DNA from: Leguminivora glycinivorella
Lineage: Eukaryota; Arthropoda; Insecta; Lepidoptera; Tortricidae
NCBI RefSeq assembly: GCF_023078275.1
Contig: NC_062979.1
Coordinates: 11,352,502-11,416,501 of the forward strand
Reading direction: 5' to 3'
Length of the DNA: 64,000 nt
In this document: positions 54,791 through 64,000 of the stretch, one piece after another
How the letters are laid out: every line of letters begins with the position of its first letter
Numbering within the stretch: the first letter of the stretch is position 1
Notes under the pieces: generated by a model
The model's database searches: none
What the model was told of the DNA's origin: nothing
The model's input: only the letters and a program-made list of their open reading frames with translations
Made by a program: the position numbers and the translations under genes

Positions 54791-54926
54791 AATTCTGTGG
54801 GCCTAGTGAAAAAGGGTATAACTCAAATTGACTCGGTGATAAAGGGCACAAGTCCCATCTCGGACTTGTGACCTTTTTCACCGAGTCAATTTGAGTTATA
54901 CCCTTTTTCACTAGGCCCACAGAATT
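54791..54926. repeat. 136-bp near-perfect palindrome
   Basis: aattctgtgggcctagtgaa + aaagggtataactcaaattg + actcggtga… is mirrored through ttcactaggcccacagaatt. The centre is atctc. Arms of ~65 bp differ at about 2-3 positions. Probably a foldback MITE. Confidence 0.85.
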
Positions 54927-55020
54927 ATACCTACTCTCTTTAATCATATTTTAATTTAGTATATAGTTACTGAAACTGCTCTCTACACAGAATTTTGCGT
55001 ATGTATTAGAGTCCCTTTAA

Positions 55021-55199
55021 TCCATACTAATATTATAAACGAGAAAGTGTGTGTTTCTGTTTGTTTGTCCGCGTTTGACGGCAAAACGGAGCGACGAATT
55101 ATCGTGATTTTTTAAGTGGAGATAGTTGAAGGGATGGAGAGTGACATAGGCTACTTTTTGTCTCTTTCTAACGCGAGCGAAGCCGCGGGCAAAAGCTAG
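55021..55199 (+). mobile_element. Nonautonomous Helitron (Lep1-like)
   Basis: Begins TCCATACTAATATTATAAAC and ends gcgagcgaagccgcgggcaa + aagCTAG, with the terminal hairpin gcg(agcgaag)ccgc just before CTAG. It is inserted between A (55020) and T (55200), as Helitrons do, without target duplication. 179 bp. Confidence 0.9.
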
Positions 55200-55486
55200 T
55201 AAATAATGAAAAGGAAGGGTCACTAGCTCCTACTCTACTAATACTGTATGTAAGTAGAGAGTAGACATAGAGAAGAGCTTGTAGACGATCTTCCCTTCTA
55301 GACAGGCTTCCTAAATCGACCTTAAGTACACCAATACATACGTAAAAGCACAAGCAAATACCTACGTCTGGATGTAGAATTGCTCCTTGGCCTTGAACCA
55401 ATTAAAGCAGGATCCAGGTACTACATTTTGGGTTCTTTTACCTGATTTGCCATGTCGGAGTGTGCAAATTTTTATAAATACTTGTA

Positions 55487-55592
55487 CAATCAACCAATTG
55501 GAACCCTAGGCCACTCTACAACCATGTAAAAATGACAAGCAGTAAGAGATTTCTTACAATCTGATTTATAACGTCACTATGACATAGTTCTA
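55487..55592. mobile_element. Right-truncated copy of the 49171-49306 MITE
   Basis: Starts TA|CAATCAACCAATTGGAACCC + taggccact and follows the full copy to ctatgacatagttct, then diverges before the right inverted repeat. Confidence 0.8.
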
Positions 55593-55599
55593 TATACAT

Positions 55600-55950
55600 A
55601 TTACAATAACATCAGGGACAATATAACAGTTGCCAAAAAATAAAATAAACAAAAACCTATTGTCTTTATATCAAGTCATTAGAATTCATGTTATGTTCTG
55701 ATGGTATAAAGGTACTTACGAGGTTCGATATAAAATTCCTACAGAATAGGGTTTAATCTTTTTAGCTCGTTATTATTATTACAGTGCAAGAACATAAACG
55801 CCTAAAGCTTTTCTTACTATCAATTTTCACAGTTATTCACAGTTAGAACACAATGACACAACTCTAGCGTAGGCGTTCCAAAAATTTCATCACAGTTTGC
55901 GTCAAATGCGGAAGTAGATGGCCAAAAAGATTTTGATTTTTAAAATTGGA
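55600..55950. other. MCT intron 1, 5' end
   Basis: AT-rich sequence just downstream of exon 1. Nothing recognised. Confidence 0.4.
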
Positions 55951-55956
55951 ACTCAC

Positions 55957-56040
55957 CAGCGAACTCTCCGTAGGGTTGACACGGATGCGGGGCTCGTCGT
56001 CTTCATCCTCGACGGCCTCGGCGCCGGCAGTCTGGCCCAT
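55957..56040 (-). CDS. Monocarboxylate transporter (SLC16/MCT-like), coding exon 1
   Basis: First recognisable coding exon of a proton-coupled monocarboxylate-transporter-like protein of the major facilitator superfamily, expected in a plasma membrane. It reads MGQTAGAEAVEDEDDEPRIR and onward for 28 codons: an acidic, soluble, cytosolic N-terminus. The ATG at 56040 is in good context (cacacgATGGG). The exon ends CTG|GTGAGT in phase 0, and the next exon with matching phase is 18748-18472, about 37 kb away. The DNA directly upstream is very GC/CpG-rich, unlike the AT-rich surroundings, which fits a 5' UTR or promoter. The reading frame stays open a short way upstream of this ATG, so a longer N-terminus cannot be excluded. 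The link to exon 2 is inferred from strand, phase and the shared acidic composition of both peptide segments. Confidence 0.75.
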
Positions 56041-56115
56041 CGTGTGCGTTAGGGCCGGCTGCGCGGCCGCCCGCGCGTCGCTCGCGCGTCCACTGCCGCA
56101 CCGCGGGCCGAATGC
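56041..56115 (-). promoter_or_regulatory. GC-rich 5' UTR / possible promoter of the MCT gene
   Basis: About 75 bp directly upstream of the exon 1 ATG are CpG- and GC-rich (runs such as gcgcggccgcccgcgcg), in sharp contrast to the AT-rich DNA on both sides. On the minus strand an initiator-like gcggCAGTgg occurs near 56095. No TATA box is evident. The role is inferred from position and composition only. Confidence 0.3.
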
Positions 56116-56284
56116 ACAGCCCTAGAGTTGGAGGGTGTCGATATTGGGGTTGGACACGTGCGGCTCGACATTGGTGAGTCGATTGTTGGTTACGGATAGA
56201 TATAGCTGTTGCCCACGGTTTCGCTCGCATTAAATTTGAATATTGCGGAATGTTGGTCTATATTTTATCCTAATGCCGAAACTG

Positions 56285-56518
56285 AACTTTTAAGTACCTT
56301 TAGTACCGTTTCGTAAATAAAAATTGGTAATCAGCTTCGAAACGAATAAAAACCCATTTCGTAACTGGCTTCAAATTGGGACTTTCCCATTACCGATTTG
56401 TAACCACGTTTGGTAACCGGCTTCGAAACGGTAAAAAGAATCCCGTGTTGTAACTGGTTACAAAATCAGACTAAATCATTACCGATTCGTAGCCATAGTT
56501 GGTAACCAGCTTCATTTA
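56285..56518. repeat. Degenerate ~85-90-bp tandem array, left part
   Basis: Recurring gtaacc(g/a)gcttcgaaacg, ttaccgattcgtagcca and taactggttacaaaat words. The same array continues at 57841-57890 and 60790-61075, beyond the transposon nest. Confidence 0.65.
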
Positions 56519-57840
56519 ATAATAATAATTCATTTATTTCACAAGTAACAAGACTCATACAATTTGTTAGTATACAATAATTAATCTTATCTCTAGATGT
56601 GTTAGGTAAATACAAGAAAAAAACTAAACTAAACATGGTATATGCTGCAGGAAATGTGCATCTCACAGCAGTGCCTCAAGTATGGACAGTCATATCTGTC
56701 CGCAATTGAGCGCAGGATGGTGTTGGGGCTGGCCCGCACTCGGTGCACCAGGGATGCGCATCGCTTGCGCATGGTTGCATGAAAGCAATCCATAGGCAGC
56801 GTTCCCACTTAAGCGTCGCGTGTCTCGGGGCGCGCAACGGACGTCCGCGCCACGCCGCCTGAATGTAATTCAAAAAACGTCTCCTCAGTACATTTTGTAT
56901 AGGAAGGACGTAAGACGCGCCCCCAGGCGGCGCGGCGCGCGCCATGCTACCGCCACGCCGCCTGGGGCGCGTCTTACGTCCTTCCTATACAAAATGTACT
57001 GAGGAGACGTTTTTTGAATTACATTCAGGCGGCGTGGCGCGGACGTCCGTTCCGCACCTCAGGACATGCGTCTCTTAAGTGTGGCTGGTCCCATACGCGC
57101 CTCCGCAAACATCCCAGATGCGCTACAGAAGCAGGGCAGCCCCACCAACACCCGGAACGCGTTGTTGTATTGGACACGGAGGGCTCCATAGGTTCTCTGC
57201 GTATAAGACAACCACAAGCTGCATGTGTAAAGAGATGTACAAAAGGCTTTAAATAGTGTTATTTTAATTTCTTTTGTACATCTAGCAAACTTACGGGCGA
57301 TCATGTTTGCCCTCACCGAAAGGGCCCTCCGTTCCCGCTCTATATCCATATTATCATTATCCTTTAGGTCGAATGTTACAATATGGCCAAGGTATTTAAA
57401 ACTATGCACCCTTTCTAATGGTGAGCCATTTAAGTTTATTGGAGGTACCTCCTCTATCCTGTAGCCTTTAGGCTTAAAAACCATGTACTTAGTTTTGGTG
57501 ACATTATACCGAAGGCCATGTGTAGACGCATATTTCTCGCATATGAGAAGCAATTTACTTAACCCGCACGCCGATGCGCTGAGCAAAACCATGTCGTCCG
57601 CATAACTTATGTTATTGACACATACTGAGTCAATATGGCAGCCGACATAGATTCCGCACAGCGCCTCGATAAGCCCATTTATATACAGGTTAAAGAGCGT
57701 CGGAGAAGACAGCCCTCCTTGTCTCACTCCACACTCCAGCCTGTACAAACTTGAGAGACCACCAGACCACCTCACACAGTTGACCTGGTTTCCATACCAG
57801 TACCTTAGAATACGAACTGTTTCTAGCGGTATATTTGCTT
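56519..57840 (-). mobile_element. 5'-truncated LINE with RT, split by a foldback
   Basis: Minus-strand RT fragment: RYWYGNQVNCVRWSGG, CGVRQGGLSSPTLFNLYING (RQGG…SP box), NISYADDMVLLSAS (YADD active site), then FKYLGHIVTFDLKDND (thumb). The C-terminus resumes at 56790-56630: MDCFHATMRKRCASLVHRVR + ASPNTILRSIADRYDCPYL. It ends with AATAAATG and an (att)n tail at 56519-56535. The element is cut off at its 5' end at ~57840. gcttc occurs at both junctions and may be a short target duplication. The thumb-to-C-terminus join is interrupted by the foldback at 56813-57085. Confidence 0.85.
56813..57085. mobile_element. Large GC-rich foldback inserted in the LINE
   Basis: Core arms 56836-56932 and 56954-57050 are nearly perfect inverted repeats (acggacgtccgcgccacgcc, tgaatgtaattcaaaaaacg, cagtacattttgtataggaa, gacgtaagacgcgcccc). 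Less perfect symmetry extends to cttaag on each side. No coding role. Confidence 0.85.
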
Positions 57841-57890
57841 CCAAACGGGAAAAATTATCCTGTACTGTAACTGGTTACAAAATGTTTTCT
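57841..57890. repeat. Tandem array fragment between two LINEs
   Basis: ccaaacgggaaaaattatcc + tgtaactggttacaaaat matches the array words at 56440-56470 and 60900-61060. Confidence 0.55.
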
Positions 57891-57980
57891 TTTTTGCCGT
57901 CTTGAATACATGATTTATTCGAATAATGCTGACATTGAGTAATTTCAGTCAACCAGGTTGACTTCTTCTTTGTCGTATCT

Positions 57981-58217
57981 TCATGACTGAGGGACGTGAC
58001 GAATGTGGACACTCTTCACCAGTTGTCTCCAGGCCCGGTGCATGCTAGCCTGCAAAGTGGTCTTTGTCACAGACGTTATTCTGTCTGCCCAACGTGTGCC
58101 CACGCTTCCACTTCTTCGCTTCCTTGCCATGCGTCCCGTGATTGTGAGCTTCTCTAGACTATCTGGTGCGGTCCTGCTCAGATGGCCGAAGAAACCCAGC
58201 ACACGTTGGGTGCAAAT
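57981..58217 (-). mobile_element. LINE RT-ORF C-terminus (part of an element split by hAT-like copy 2)
   Basis: TQRVLGFFGHLSRTAPDSLE, KLTITGRMARKRRSGSVGTR then WADRITSVTKT…: the 'R-lgf-GHi-R…G-R-rGR…rW-D-i' C-terminus common to RTE/endonuclease-type LINE reverse transcriptases. The N-terminal continuation is at 60393-60715. The codons join across the hAT-like element after one copy of the target duplication is removed. Confidence 0.85.
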
Positions 58218-58507
58218 TAGGGTGTGCAAACCGGTTAACCGGTTAACCGAAAAACCGGTTAACCGAGACTTTTTGGCCTCTGTTAAAAACCGGTTTTTAT
58301 AGTCGCTAACCGGTTAATAACCGAAACTGTACTTCTTTCTCAAAATTTGGAAAATTAGGCATTAAAAGGTTAAAAAATACGTAATTATTTCATGTTTTGT
58401 AATAATAAAGATTTATTCATTACTTTTCAACGACAACATTATTATCTGTAATGATTTTATTTTAAAAATTAGTCCCGAGTCTACTCAATTATACATTTTA
58501 TACAATA

Positions 58508-59152
58508 CAGTAGAGTCCGGTTAGTATATTACGACTCCGCATAGACCTAACGTCCAACCTCTTACAACGACATAAGCACAGGTATTTATTTGGTTTTCGT
58601 ATGTGATAGTATGAAAGTACATCTGTTTATTACGACTCCGATTTTAACGGCCAGCCGCTTTTTATGACACATTTTACACAGAATCCGTCCGTCAAGTCCG
58701 GTTGCAACGACGAGCGACAACGTTTTTAGTTTTACTAGTAAATTGAGGAAACAAAGCTACTTCCACCCGAGCACGGCCCCCTGTCTTGCCTACAACAAGT
58801 AGCAAGATTACATTGTGGCCATGTAACTTTTTGAAGTATTGCTTATAAGCTAAATAGAACCCAATTTGTATTTTTCGATTGCGTATAAACTAGCTTTACT
58901 TACAAATGATGAGCAAGCACGCATACTAAAAAGGATTTTTCTAACTAAACAAGTCACAATAAAATAAGGTATTAATACTATGATAATAATATTATAATAC
59001 CCTTTAATAAACCTATTGATTGAAATGTTTTAGTAATAGAGATGAAGATATTACTTTTAATTAAAAGAAATTAAATTCGTTTTGTACGACATCCGGTTAG
59101 TACGACGTAATATCAGCGGTCCCTCGAGCGTCGTTGTAACTGGAGTCTACCG
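58508..59152. mobile_element. TA-flanked (pogo/Tigger-like) transposon nested in hAT-like copy 2
   Basis: CAGTAGAGTCCGGTTAGTA … inverse of CGGTAGACTCCAGTTACAA, TA on both sides. Same position within the host transposon as 38582-39264, with several small deletions relative to it. Confidence 0.75.
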
Positions 59153-59313
59153 TATATTTCAAATATTTTAGAAAAGAAAGGTAAAATGGAGATCTTGGTT
59201 TTCTTACATCAATTGCTTGTATTACTAGGGGGTCTGGGAGCGGTAGACCTTCGCGACATGCCTAGAAAACGCAAAACTGACGAATCACATTCAAACCACA
59301 CAAGCCTTTTATA

Positions 59314-60144
59314 TTATATTATCACCTTACCAAGCTCGCTCATAAAATATCGACTTGGAACAATATAATGCACAAGCTGTGTGGCACCTCATGGGGGGCA
59401 TCTGCGGACTGTTTGCGCTCAACGGCCCTAGGACTAGTCTACTCGACGGCGGAGTACTGCGCCCCAGTATGGCAACAAAGTGCACACATACAGCTGGTAG
59501 ACTCTAAGCTCAATGTCACCATGAGATGCATTACTGGAACAGTGAAATCTACACCGTGTCACTGGCTTCCTGCGCTCAGCCGAATCTTACCTCCACATCT
59601 GAGAAGGAAGCAAGCGCTGATAAGGGAAACTGAGAAAATCAAATCAGCTCCTTTCCTCCCAATGCATCAGGAGTTTGTCAACCCGCCTTTAACCAGACTT
59701 AAGTCCCGTCGCCCGGCTTACGCAGCTGCTGCAACACTCACACAAAGTTCCTTCGATGCACAGCAGCTTTGGAAACAAGAAGGATGAGGCAAGCTGACGG
59801 TACCCCAGCTGTGAACATCGTCCCGACATCCATGAACAAGGGAACCAACCTCCCCAGGAAACTATGGTGTCAATTAAACCGCCTAAGAACCGGGCACGGA
59901 CGTTGCAACTTTTTCCGGCATAAGTGGGGATGGAGAGACTCCGCGCTATGCGACTGCGGCACCGAGGACCAGACCATGGAGCACATCATACAGCGGTGCC
60001 CACTTCGCGCATACTCGGGTAGCCCGCATGATCTGCTGGACTTGACGCCCAACGCTGTGCAGTGGTTGCAAGACTTGGATGTTGCCTTATAATCTTTTAT
60101 TTTGCCTATTTATACATATCGCCATACGATTAAATAAATAAATA
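59314..60144 (+). mobile_element. 5'-truncated LINE inserted in hAT-like copy 2
   Basis: A perfect 12-bp target duplication AAGCCTTTTATA (59302-59313 and 60145-60156). The frame reads YHLTKLAHKISTWNNIMHKL, CGTSWGASADCLRSTALGLV, YSTAEYCAPVW…, the post-RT 'thumb and connector' of Jockey/CR1-like LINEs. A second frame from 59769 reads LPRKLWCQLNRLRTGHGRCN and CDCGTEDQTMEHIIQRCPL, a CxC…H…C terminal motif. A frameshift separates the two near 59780. Tail (aaat)n at 60130-60144. Confidence 0.88.
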
Positions 60145-60392
60145 AAGCCTTTTATAGTAATTTCCGCATTTACCAAATTTCCAAAAACTGGATAAAAATA
60201 ATCTTCATCGTGCAAGTAATACCTCCTACGATATCATCAACATCAGAATTCTTAAAGGTAATGGTAATTAATGCGTAGTACGGCCATTTACTAAAAATCC
60301 TCAAAACCGGTTAATAACCGGTTAACCGGTTTTGAAGGAAAAGTCTCGGTTATTAACCGGTTTTTTAAGTTAACCGGTTTTTGCATACCCTA

Positions 60393-60715
60393 GTGCAAAT
60401 AGTGGAGAGTCGCGTTTTGATGCCGAGTTCCTCAAGAATAGAGACGTTTGTACGGCGTTCAGTCCATGAGATCCGGAGCATTCTTCACCAGCACCACATC
60501 TCGAACGCATCTATTCTGCGCCGGGTTGTTGCTTTAATGGTCGGTTTCGGACGCGTATAAAAATATCGAGAAAATTAGGGTCCGCATAAGTCTGATCTTT
60601 GTTTTGCGGTTGATGCTTCTATTTTCCCATATCCTCTCGAGTCGTTTTACAGCAGCTTTTCCCATCTGTGCTTTCTAACCACTTCTTGGTCGCATTCATC
60701 ATCGTCTAGGTTGAC
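60393..60715 (-). mobile_element. LINE RT-ORF fragment upstream of the hAT-like split
   Basis: Minus strand: AQMGKAAVKRLERIWENRSI + NRKTKIRLMRTLIFSIFLYA, then after a frameshift near 60535 RRIDAFEMWCWRRMLRISWT + ERRTNVSILEELGIKTRLST, then IC, running straight into TQRVLGFFGHL at 58209. This proves that one LINE existed before the hAT-like insertion. Confidence 0.85.
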
Positions 60716-60789
60716 TAGGAACAGTAGGAACCCTTATAGTTTCACTATGTCCGTCTCTCCGTATGTACACCGTCCTAGCTTCGATTTGG

Positions 60790-61075
60790 TAGAAACCCCG
60801 ATCAGTAACTCGGGCCCAATACGTAACCAGCTCTAAACATGGAATTTTGTATTCCCGCCAGTTACAAAACTTAGTTACCAAACGGTACCAAGCTGGCCTA
60901 ATACGTAACCGGCTACAAACCGGGAATATTGAGTCCTAATTTGTAGCCAGTTACAAAACCTAGTTACCAAACGGTACTACTCTGGCCCAATACGTAACCG
61001 GCTACAAAATGGGAAACAAGATTCCCGGTTTGTAGCCGGTTACGAAATTTTGGCTACCAAAACGGTATTAAACCC
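60790..61075. repeat. Degenerate ~86-bp tandem array, right part
   Basis: taccaaacggta, then ctggcc(t/c)aatacgtaaccgg + ctacaaa repeats at ~86-bp spacing (60880, 60966), with internal gtagccggttac palindromes. Preceded by a fragment of the agggttccgta family (60716-60770). Confidence 0.65.
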
Positions 61076-61475
61076 TCTTTAGGCTGACTTTGGGAAAAAT
61101 ACTTATTAAATTTTAGGACTTGTTATTTAATCGGCGTTTCTAATGTACAAATATTATTGTATTAATGTTATATTTCATCTGAGACATGAACTTCAAGTTT
61201 GTAGAACTATTTTAAGAGGATTTACAATTCATCATAGAGATATGATATCATACATGGCCGGCTCTTGTAAACCGAAAATTGGTTTTATTGCTTTCTGAGT
61301 ACGGGTCGATTGCATCGAACTGGTAAAATCACTGCATCGTTCAATCACGACACGTTGTCGTTTCGCTTCTACGACCCATTTTCGCTTCATACTGGGAAAT
61401 CCATGTTATAGGCTACGACCTACGTCGTAGCGCTACCACCGTAGCTCAGCGATGAATATGTTAAGTATAATTTTA

Positions 61476-62010
61476 TACTACTCAAAAGAAAATAAGGGCC
61501 ATTAAGAATTTGACAACTTATTTAAAATGTATTAGCCTATATAGCAACCAAAGCTTTGCTCTAAATAGATTTTTAAAATATACACATGCTGTTTTGTTAA
61601 AAATACAGGGCTGTTTAAAATGTATGGAATATTGGGAAGTTGCTACCTTTTCCGGCCACAAAAAATTTTGGTGTCTACAGATTTGTAAAATTAATACTGA
61701 AACGCACTAAAGAACGACTCTTTTTCACATTACAGTAAAAATATAGATCTTAGGGTTTTTACTTTTTCTTAATTCAAGATATAAATGGTACTCTTAAAGT
61801 ATTAAGTTAGGTAGGTAGGTTAAGCACTTACCAAAATTAAGTTTCAAAAGCCCAAAAATTTTTTTTGCTAGTACATTTTTTTTTTCACATTAGAAATGTA
61901 GTCAACAACCTATCTGATATTTAAATTTGGCAAACGAGGCACCAGAGATCCTGTTTTTACGTTACGCTTTTCATGTAGCGTTCAAAACACTTATTTTCTT
62001 TTGAGTAGTA
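61476..62010. mobile_element. MITE with perfect 21-bp inverted ends, TA duplication
   Basis: TACTACTCAAAAG + aaaataag at the left and its exact inverse at the right. TA flanks both ends (61474-61475 and 62011-62012). 535 bp; the interior ORF (61510-61710) has no transposase motif. Confidence 0.85.
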
Positions 62011-62014
62011 TATT

Positions 62015-62685
62015 TTATGAAAAATCTCATTATAGGTAAAATGTCATTCCATTATTATTAGTCCAGTGATGTCCACCTTGACTTAAAATATGAAGAGTCG
62101 ATTATATCGACAAGGATGGGCGCCACCCTACGCTCCAGGCGGTCGATACAGCGGGCGCGCGCTCTCAGCTGGGACCTCTGACAGTTCCAACTTGAAAACA
62201 AATCCGATCCGTGCGATTTCTTTGAGGGTAAACGATGTAGACTTTAAAGAGGGCGCAACGTACTTATCTTGTACAGCTTTGATGATTTCCTTCAACATCA
62301 ATCATTTTAATGCGTATACCCGTGGATCCTATGATGTGTTACTGATGTTTCCTGGCTAAAGAGACTTTATAAAAAAAGTTCGTCACGTCACATATATGTA
62401 CTATAAAGTTAAAAAGGCATATGCAATACGAGCATCGCGCGCTAGATACATGCTACGCGTGCTATGCTACGCCGTAGTTTCATTTACAACGCGAAAAGCG
62501 TAGCGCGCGTGACGCATATAAGCGTCATGGTCTCATGACTCATGAGAGTCCATAAATACTTAAATAGAGTTTGTGGCAATCATCGTACAGAGCCAATAGT
62601 TCAAAACTTTAGTGACCTAGTCTAGAATGCAATTGAACGTTTTTCCATTTCCATTGTGAATTAGTAGTAATACTGTAGCTTGCAG
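62015..62685. other. Intergenic/upstream sequence, nothing firmly recognised
   Basis: The ORF at 62090-62359 has no domain I recognise. A patch at 62430-62525 is rich in gctacgc/gcgtagc inverted words and may be a decayed foldback. Confidence 0.35.
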
Positions 62686-62689
62686 GTGC

Positions 62690-62985
62690 AATTTTCTTTA
62701 TACCTTTGGCTTATTTTGTCAAATTTGGGTATGTGGCAAACCAAGAACAAACGGGCCTCCCGCTCGTTTTTGCCCAGAACGTGCAAGTTGTGGAATGAGC
62801 TTCCTTCTGAGGTGTTTCCTTTGCGCTATGACATGGGGTTCTTCAAGAAGCAGGTATTTAGGGTTCTCAAAGGTCGGCAACGCATAAGTGGCTCCCATGA
62901 TGTTGCTTATGTCCATGGGCGGCGATGACTGCTTACCATCAGGCGGCTTGTCTGCTCGTTTGCTGCCTATTTCATAAAAAAAAAA
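62690..62985 (+). mobile_element. LINE 3' end with C-terminal ORF remnant
   Basis: The plus frame TKNKRASRSFLPRTCKLWNE + LPSEVFPLRYDMGFFKKQVF + RVLKGRQR is the 'RSFLPRT-k-WN-LP-evFP…y…FK' C-terminus of LINE ORF2. It is followed by the 3' terminus gggcggcgatgactgctta, gctcgtttgctgcctatttc and (A)12. Confidence 0.85.
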
Positions 62986-62999
62986 AATGTTGTCATAAA

Positions 63000-63115
63000 T
63001 TATGTTGTTCAAATCTAGGGTGAACAGGCATCTTCTGGGCGAGCTCACTCCATCGTACGCCACGTCTTTGCCTTTGGCCTAGTCTGTGGCCAAGAGTAAG
63101 CCCATTTATAATTTA
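63000..63115 (+). mobile_element. Second LINE 3' fragment
   Basis: The plus frame FKSRVNRHLLGELTPSYATS + LPLA* resembles another LINE C-terminus. It lies directly behind the poly(A) of the preceding element. Confidence 0.45.
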
Positions 63116-63457
63116 GTTAAAAAAATCAATTTGATTCCGTGTTTGCCTCTATGTCTGTGTATTTAATTTTAGAATTTATTCCATCAAAAACTTGCTCTGA
63201 ACCATTGTAACACTTGGAACTTATCAAAGAGTTTATTTAGTACTGTGTTGCCCTCTTTACTTGATACGCAGAACTTCTACCTAAAGCCCCTTAGCTGCTT
63301 TGAGTAATGTGAACGCTGTTTGCTAGAGGGCACTGTAGCCACATTGTAGATTAGTATTAACCTTTTGAACGCTTTGCCTCTCGTGTCAAAATGTGGCCTA
63401 CACGCCAATACCTCTACTAGTAAATAACGAATATAAAGTATATAAACCCTTCCTCAT

Positions 63458-63545
63458 CATATAGCTTGAGTAAGTAGTAGTAGTAGTACTTAGTAGTAAA
63501 CACTTGGGTAAGTAGTAGTAGTAGTACTTAGTAGTAAACACTTTA
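63458..63545. repeat. Tandem duplication with (agt)n
   Basis: agtagtagtagtacttagta + gtaaacactt occurs twice in a row, ~41 bp apart. It abuts the LINE 3' end that follows, so it may be that element's tail. Confidence 0.8.
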
Positions 63546-63690
63546 TTGTACAGAACAAATTACATGTACAGTGAATAATTATAGTTAGCTGTTATGTACA
63601 AAGGCGAGCTTATCCCTTTGAGGGGTATCTTCCAGCTAACCTAAGTAAGAGAAACTTTTAGTAAGTTAGAGATACTTTCAAATTTATATC
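63536..63690 (-). mobile_element. LINE 3' UTR fragment
   Basis: Minus strand: ggttagctggaagatacccc, tcaaagggataagctcgcct, ttgtacataacagc, ending gtacaataaagtgtttacta with a (cta)n tail. AATAAA and the simple tail mark a retroposon 3' end. Confidence 0.7.
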
Positions 63691-63759
63691 GGTCAGTACG
63701 GGAAAGTCTAAAATTATACAACATAAGTACAAAGATCTATTCAATGAAACGACTCATAA

Positions 63760-63812
63760 TATATAATAGTGATCGAACTTCGCTTGAGAAGTTCGTTTGA
63801 TCATCTATTAGG
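63760..63812. repeat. DIRS-terminus-like relic
   Basis: tgatcgaacttcgcttgaga + agttcgtttgatcat closely resembles the DIRS terminus/internal region at 26737-26776 (gatcgaacttcacgtacagg + taagttcgtttgatcat), with a shorter middle. actcat words precede both. No other DIRS parts follow in the window. Confidence 0.5.
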
Positions 63813-64000
63813 AGTCTGTTTCTGTTATTAACTTAAATGTAAGTGATTGAATACATGTACTATTATTATATATTCTGTGTTCCTAATAAATTTCCTGTAG
63901 ATAAGATTGTGATGGTTATCTATTTCACAGCTATTTAAATATGATTGAGTTTCATATTTATTTAAATATATATATGAATCTCAAATACTCAACCAAAATC

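Larger units (their letters stand above)
58218..60392. mobile_element. hAT-like composite transposon, copy 2
   Basis: Same ends and subterminal accggttaacc blocks as 38295-39662. A perfect 8-bp duplication GTGCAAAT flanks it (58210-58217 and 60393-60400). It contains the same nested TA-flanked element (58508-59152) plus an additional LINE insertion (59314-60144). Confidence 0.9.

Overview
This window is lepidopteran (moth or butterfly) nuclear DNA. It is AT-rich and mostly non-coding, and it is packed with transposon families typical of Lepidoptera: a short Helitron with 5'-TC and CTAG-3' ends, tRNA-derived SINEs, 5'-truncated non-LTR elements, hAT-like and TA-flanked MITEs, and foldbacks. 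No bacterial-type genes, rRNA genes or CRISPR arrays are visible. No intact tRNA gene was recognised, only tRNA-like SINE heads and a folded-back tRNA half.

The backbone is one host gene on the minus strand, an SLC16/MCT-type monocarboxylate transporter. Four coding exons can be joined with exact splice signals and matching phase: 56040-55957, 18748-18472, 12389-12246 and 596-349. They encode the first 251 residues, from the acidic N-terminus through about TM6. The rest of the gene lies beyond the left edge. Intron 1 is about 37 kb, intron 2 about 6 kb and intron 3 about 11.6 kb. Exons 2 and 4 each have a damaged partial copy next to them on their downstream side.

Layout: 1-18.8 kb holds exons 4, 3 and 2 with introns carrying MITEs, foldbacks and LINE fragments. 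18.8-26.4 kb is intron 1 with dispersed repeats. 26.4-31.6 kb is a nearly complete DIRS-type tyrosine-recombinase retrotransposon with inverted terminal repeats, an internal complementary region, an intron-containing ORF1, a broken RT/RNase H/methyltransferase frame and an intact-looking recombinase. 32-41 kb contains a LINE 3' end, a hAT MITE, short non-LTR insertions with perfect target duplications, and a hAT-like composite carrying a second transposon. 42-48 kb holds two ~120-bp minisatellite arrays in opposite orientation, whose inner edges are mirror images. 49-51 kb holds a MITE, a SINE, and two candidate small host-gene pieces that are too short to appear as long ORFs. 51-55.6 kb is rich in palindromes and foldbacks plus a Helitron. 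56.3-61.1 kb is a transposon nest: a degenerate tandem array interrupted by two LINEs, one split by a foldback, the other by the second hAT-like composite, which itself carries another LINE. 61-64 kb holds another MITE, LINE 3' ends and a relic resembling DIRS termini.

Two things stand out most: the DIRS element (spliced ORF1, and an internal region equal to its two joined termini) and the inverted minisatellite pair.
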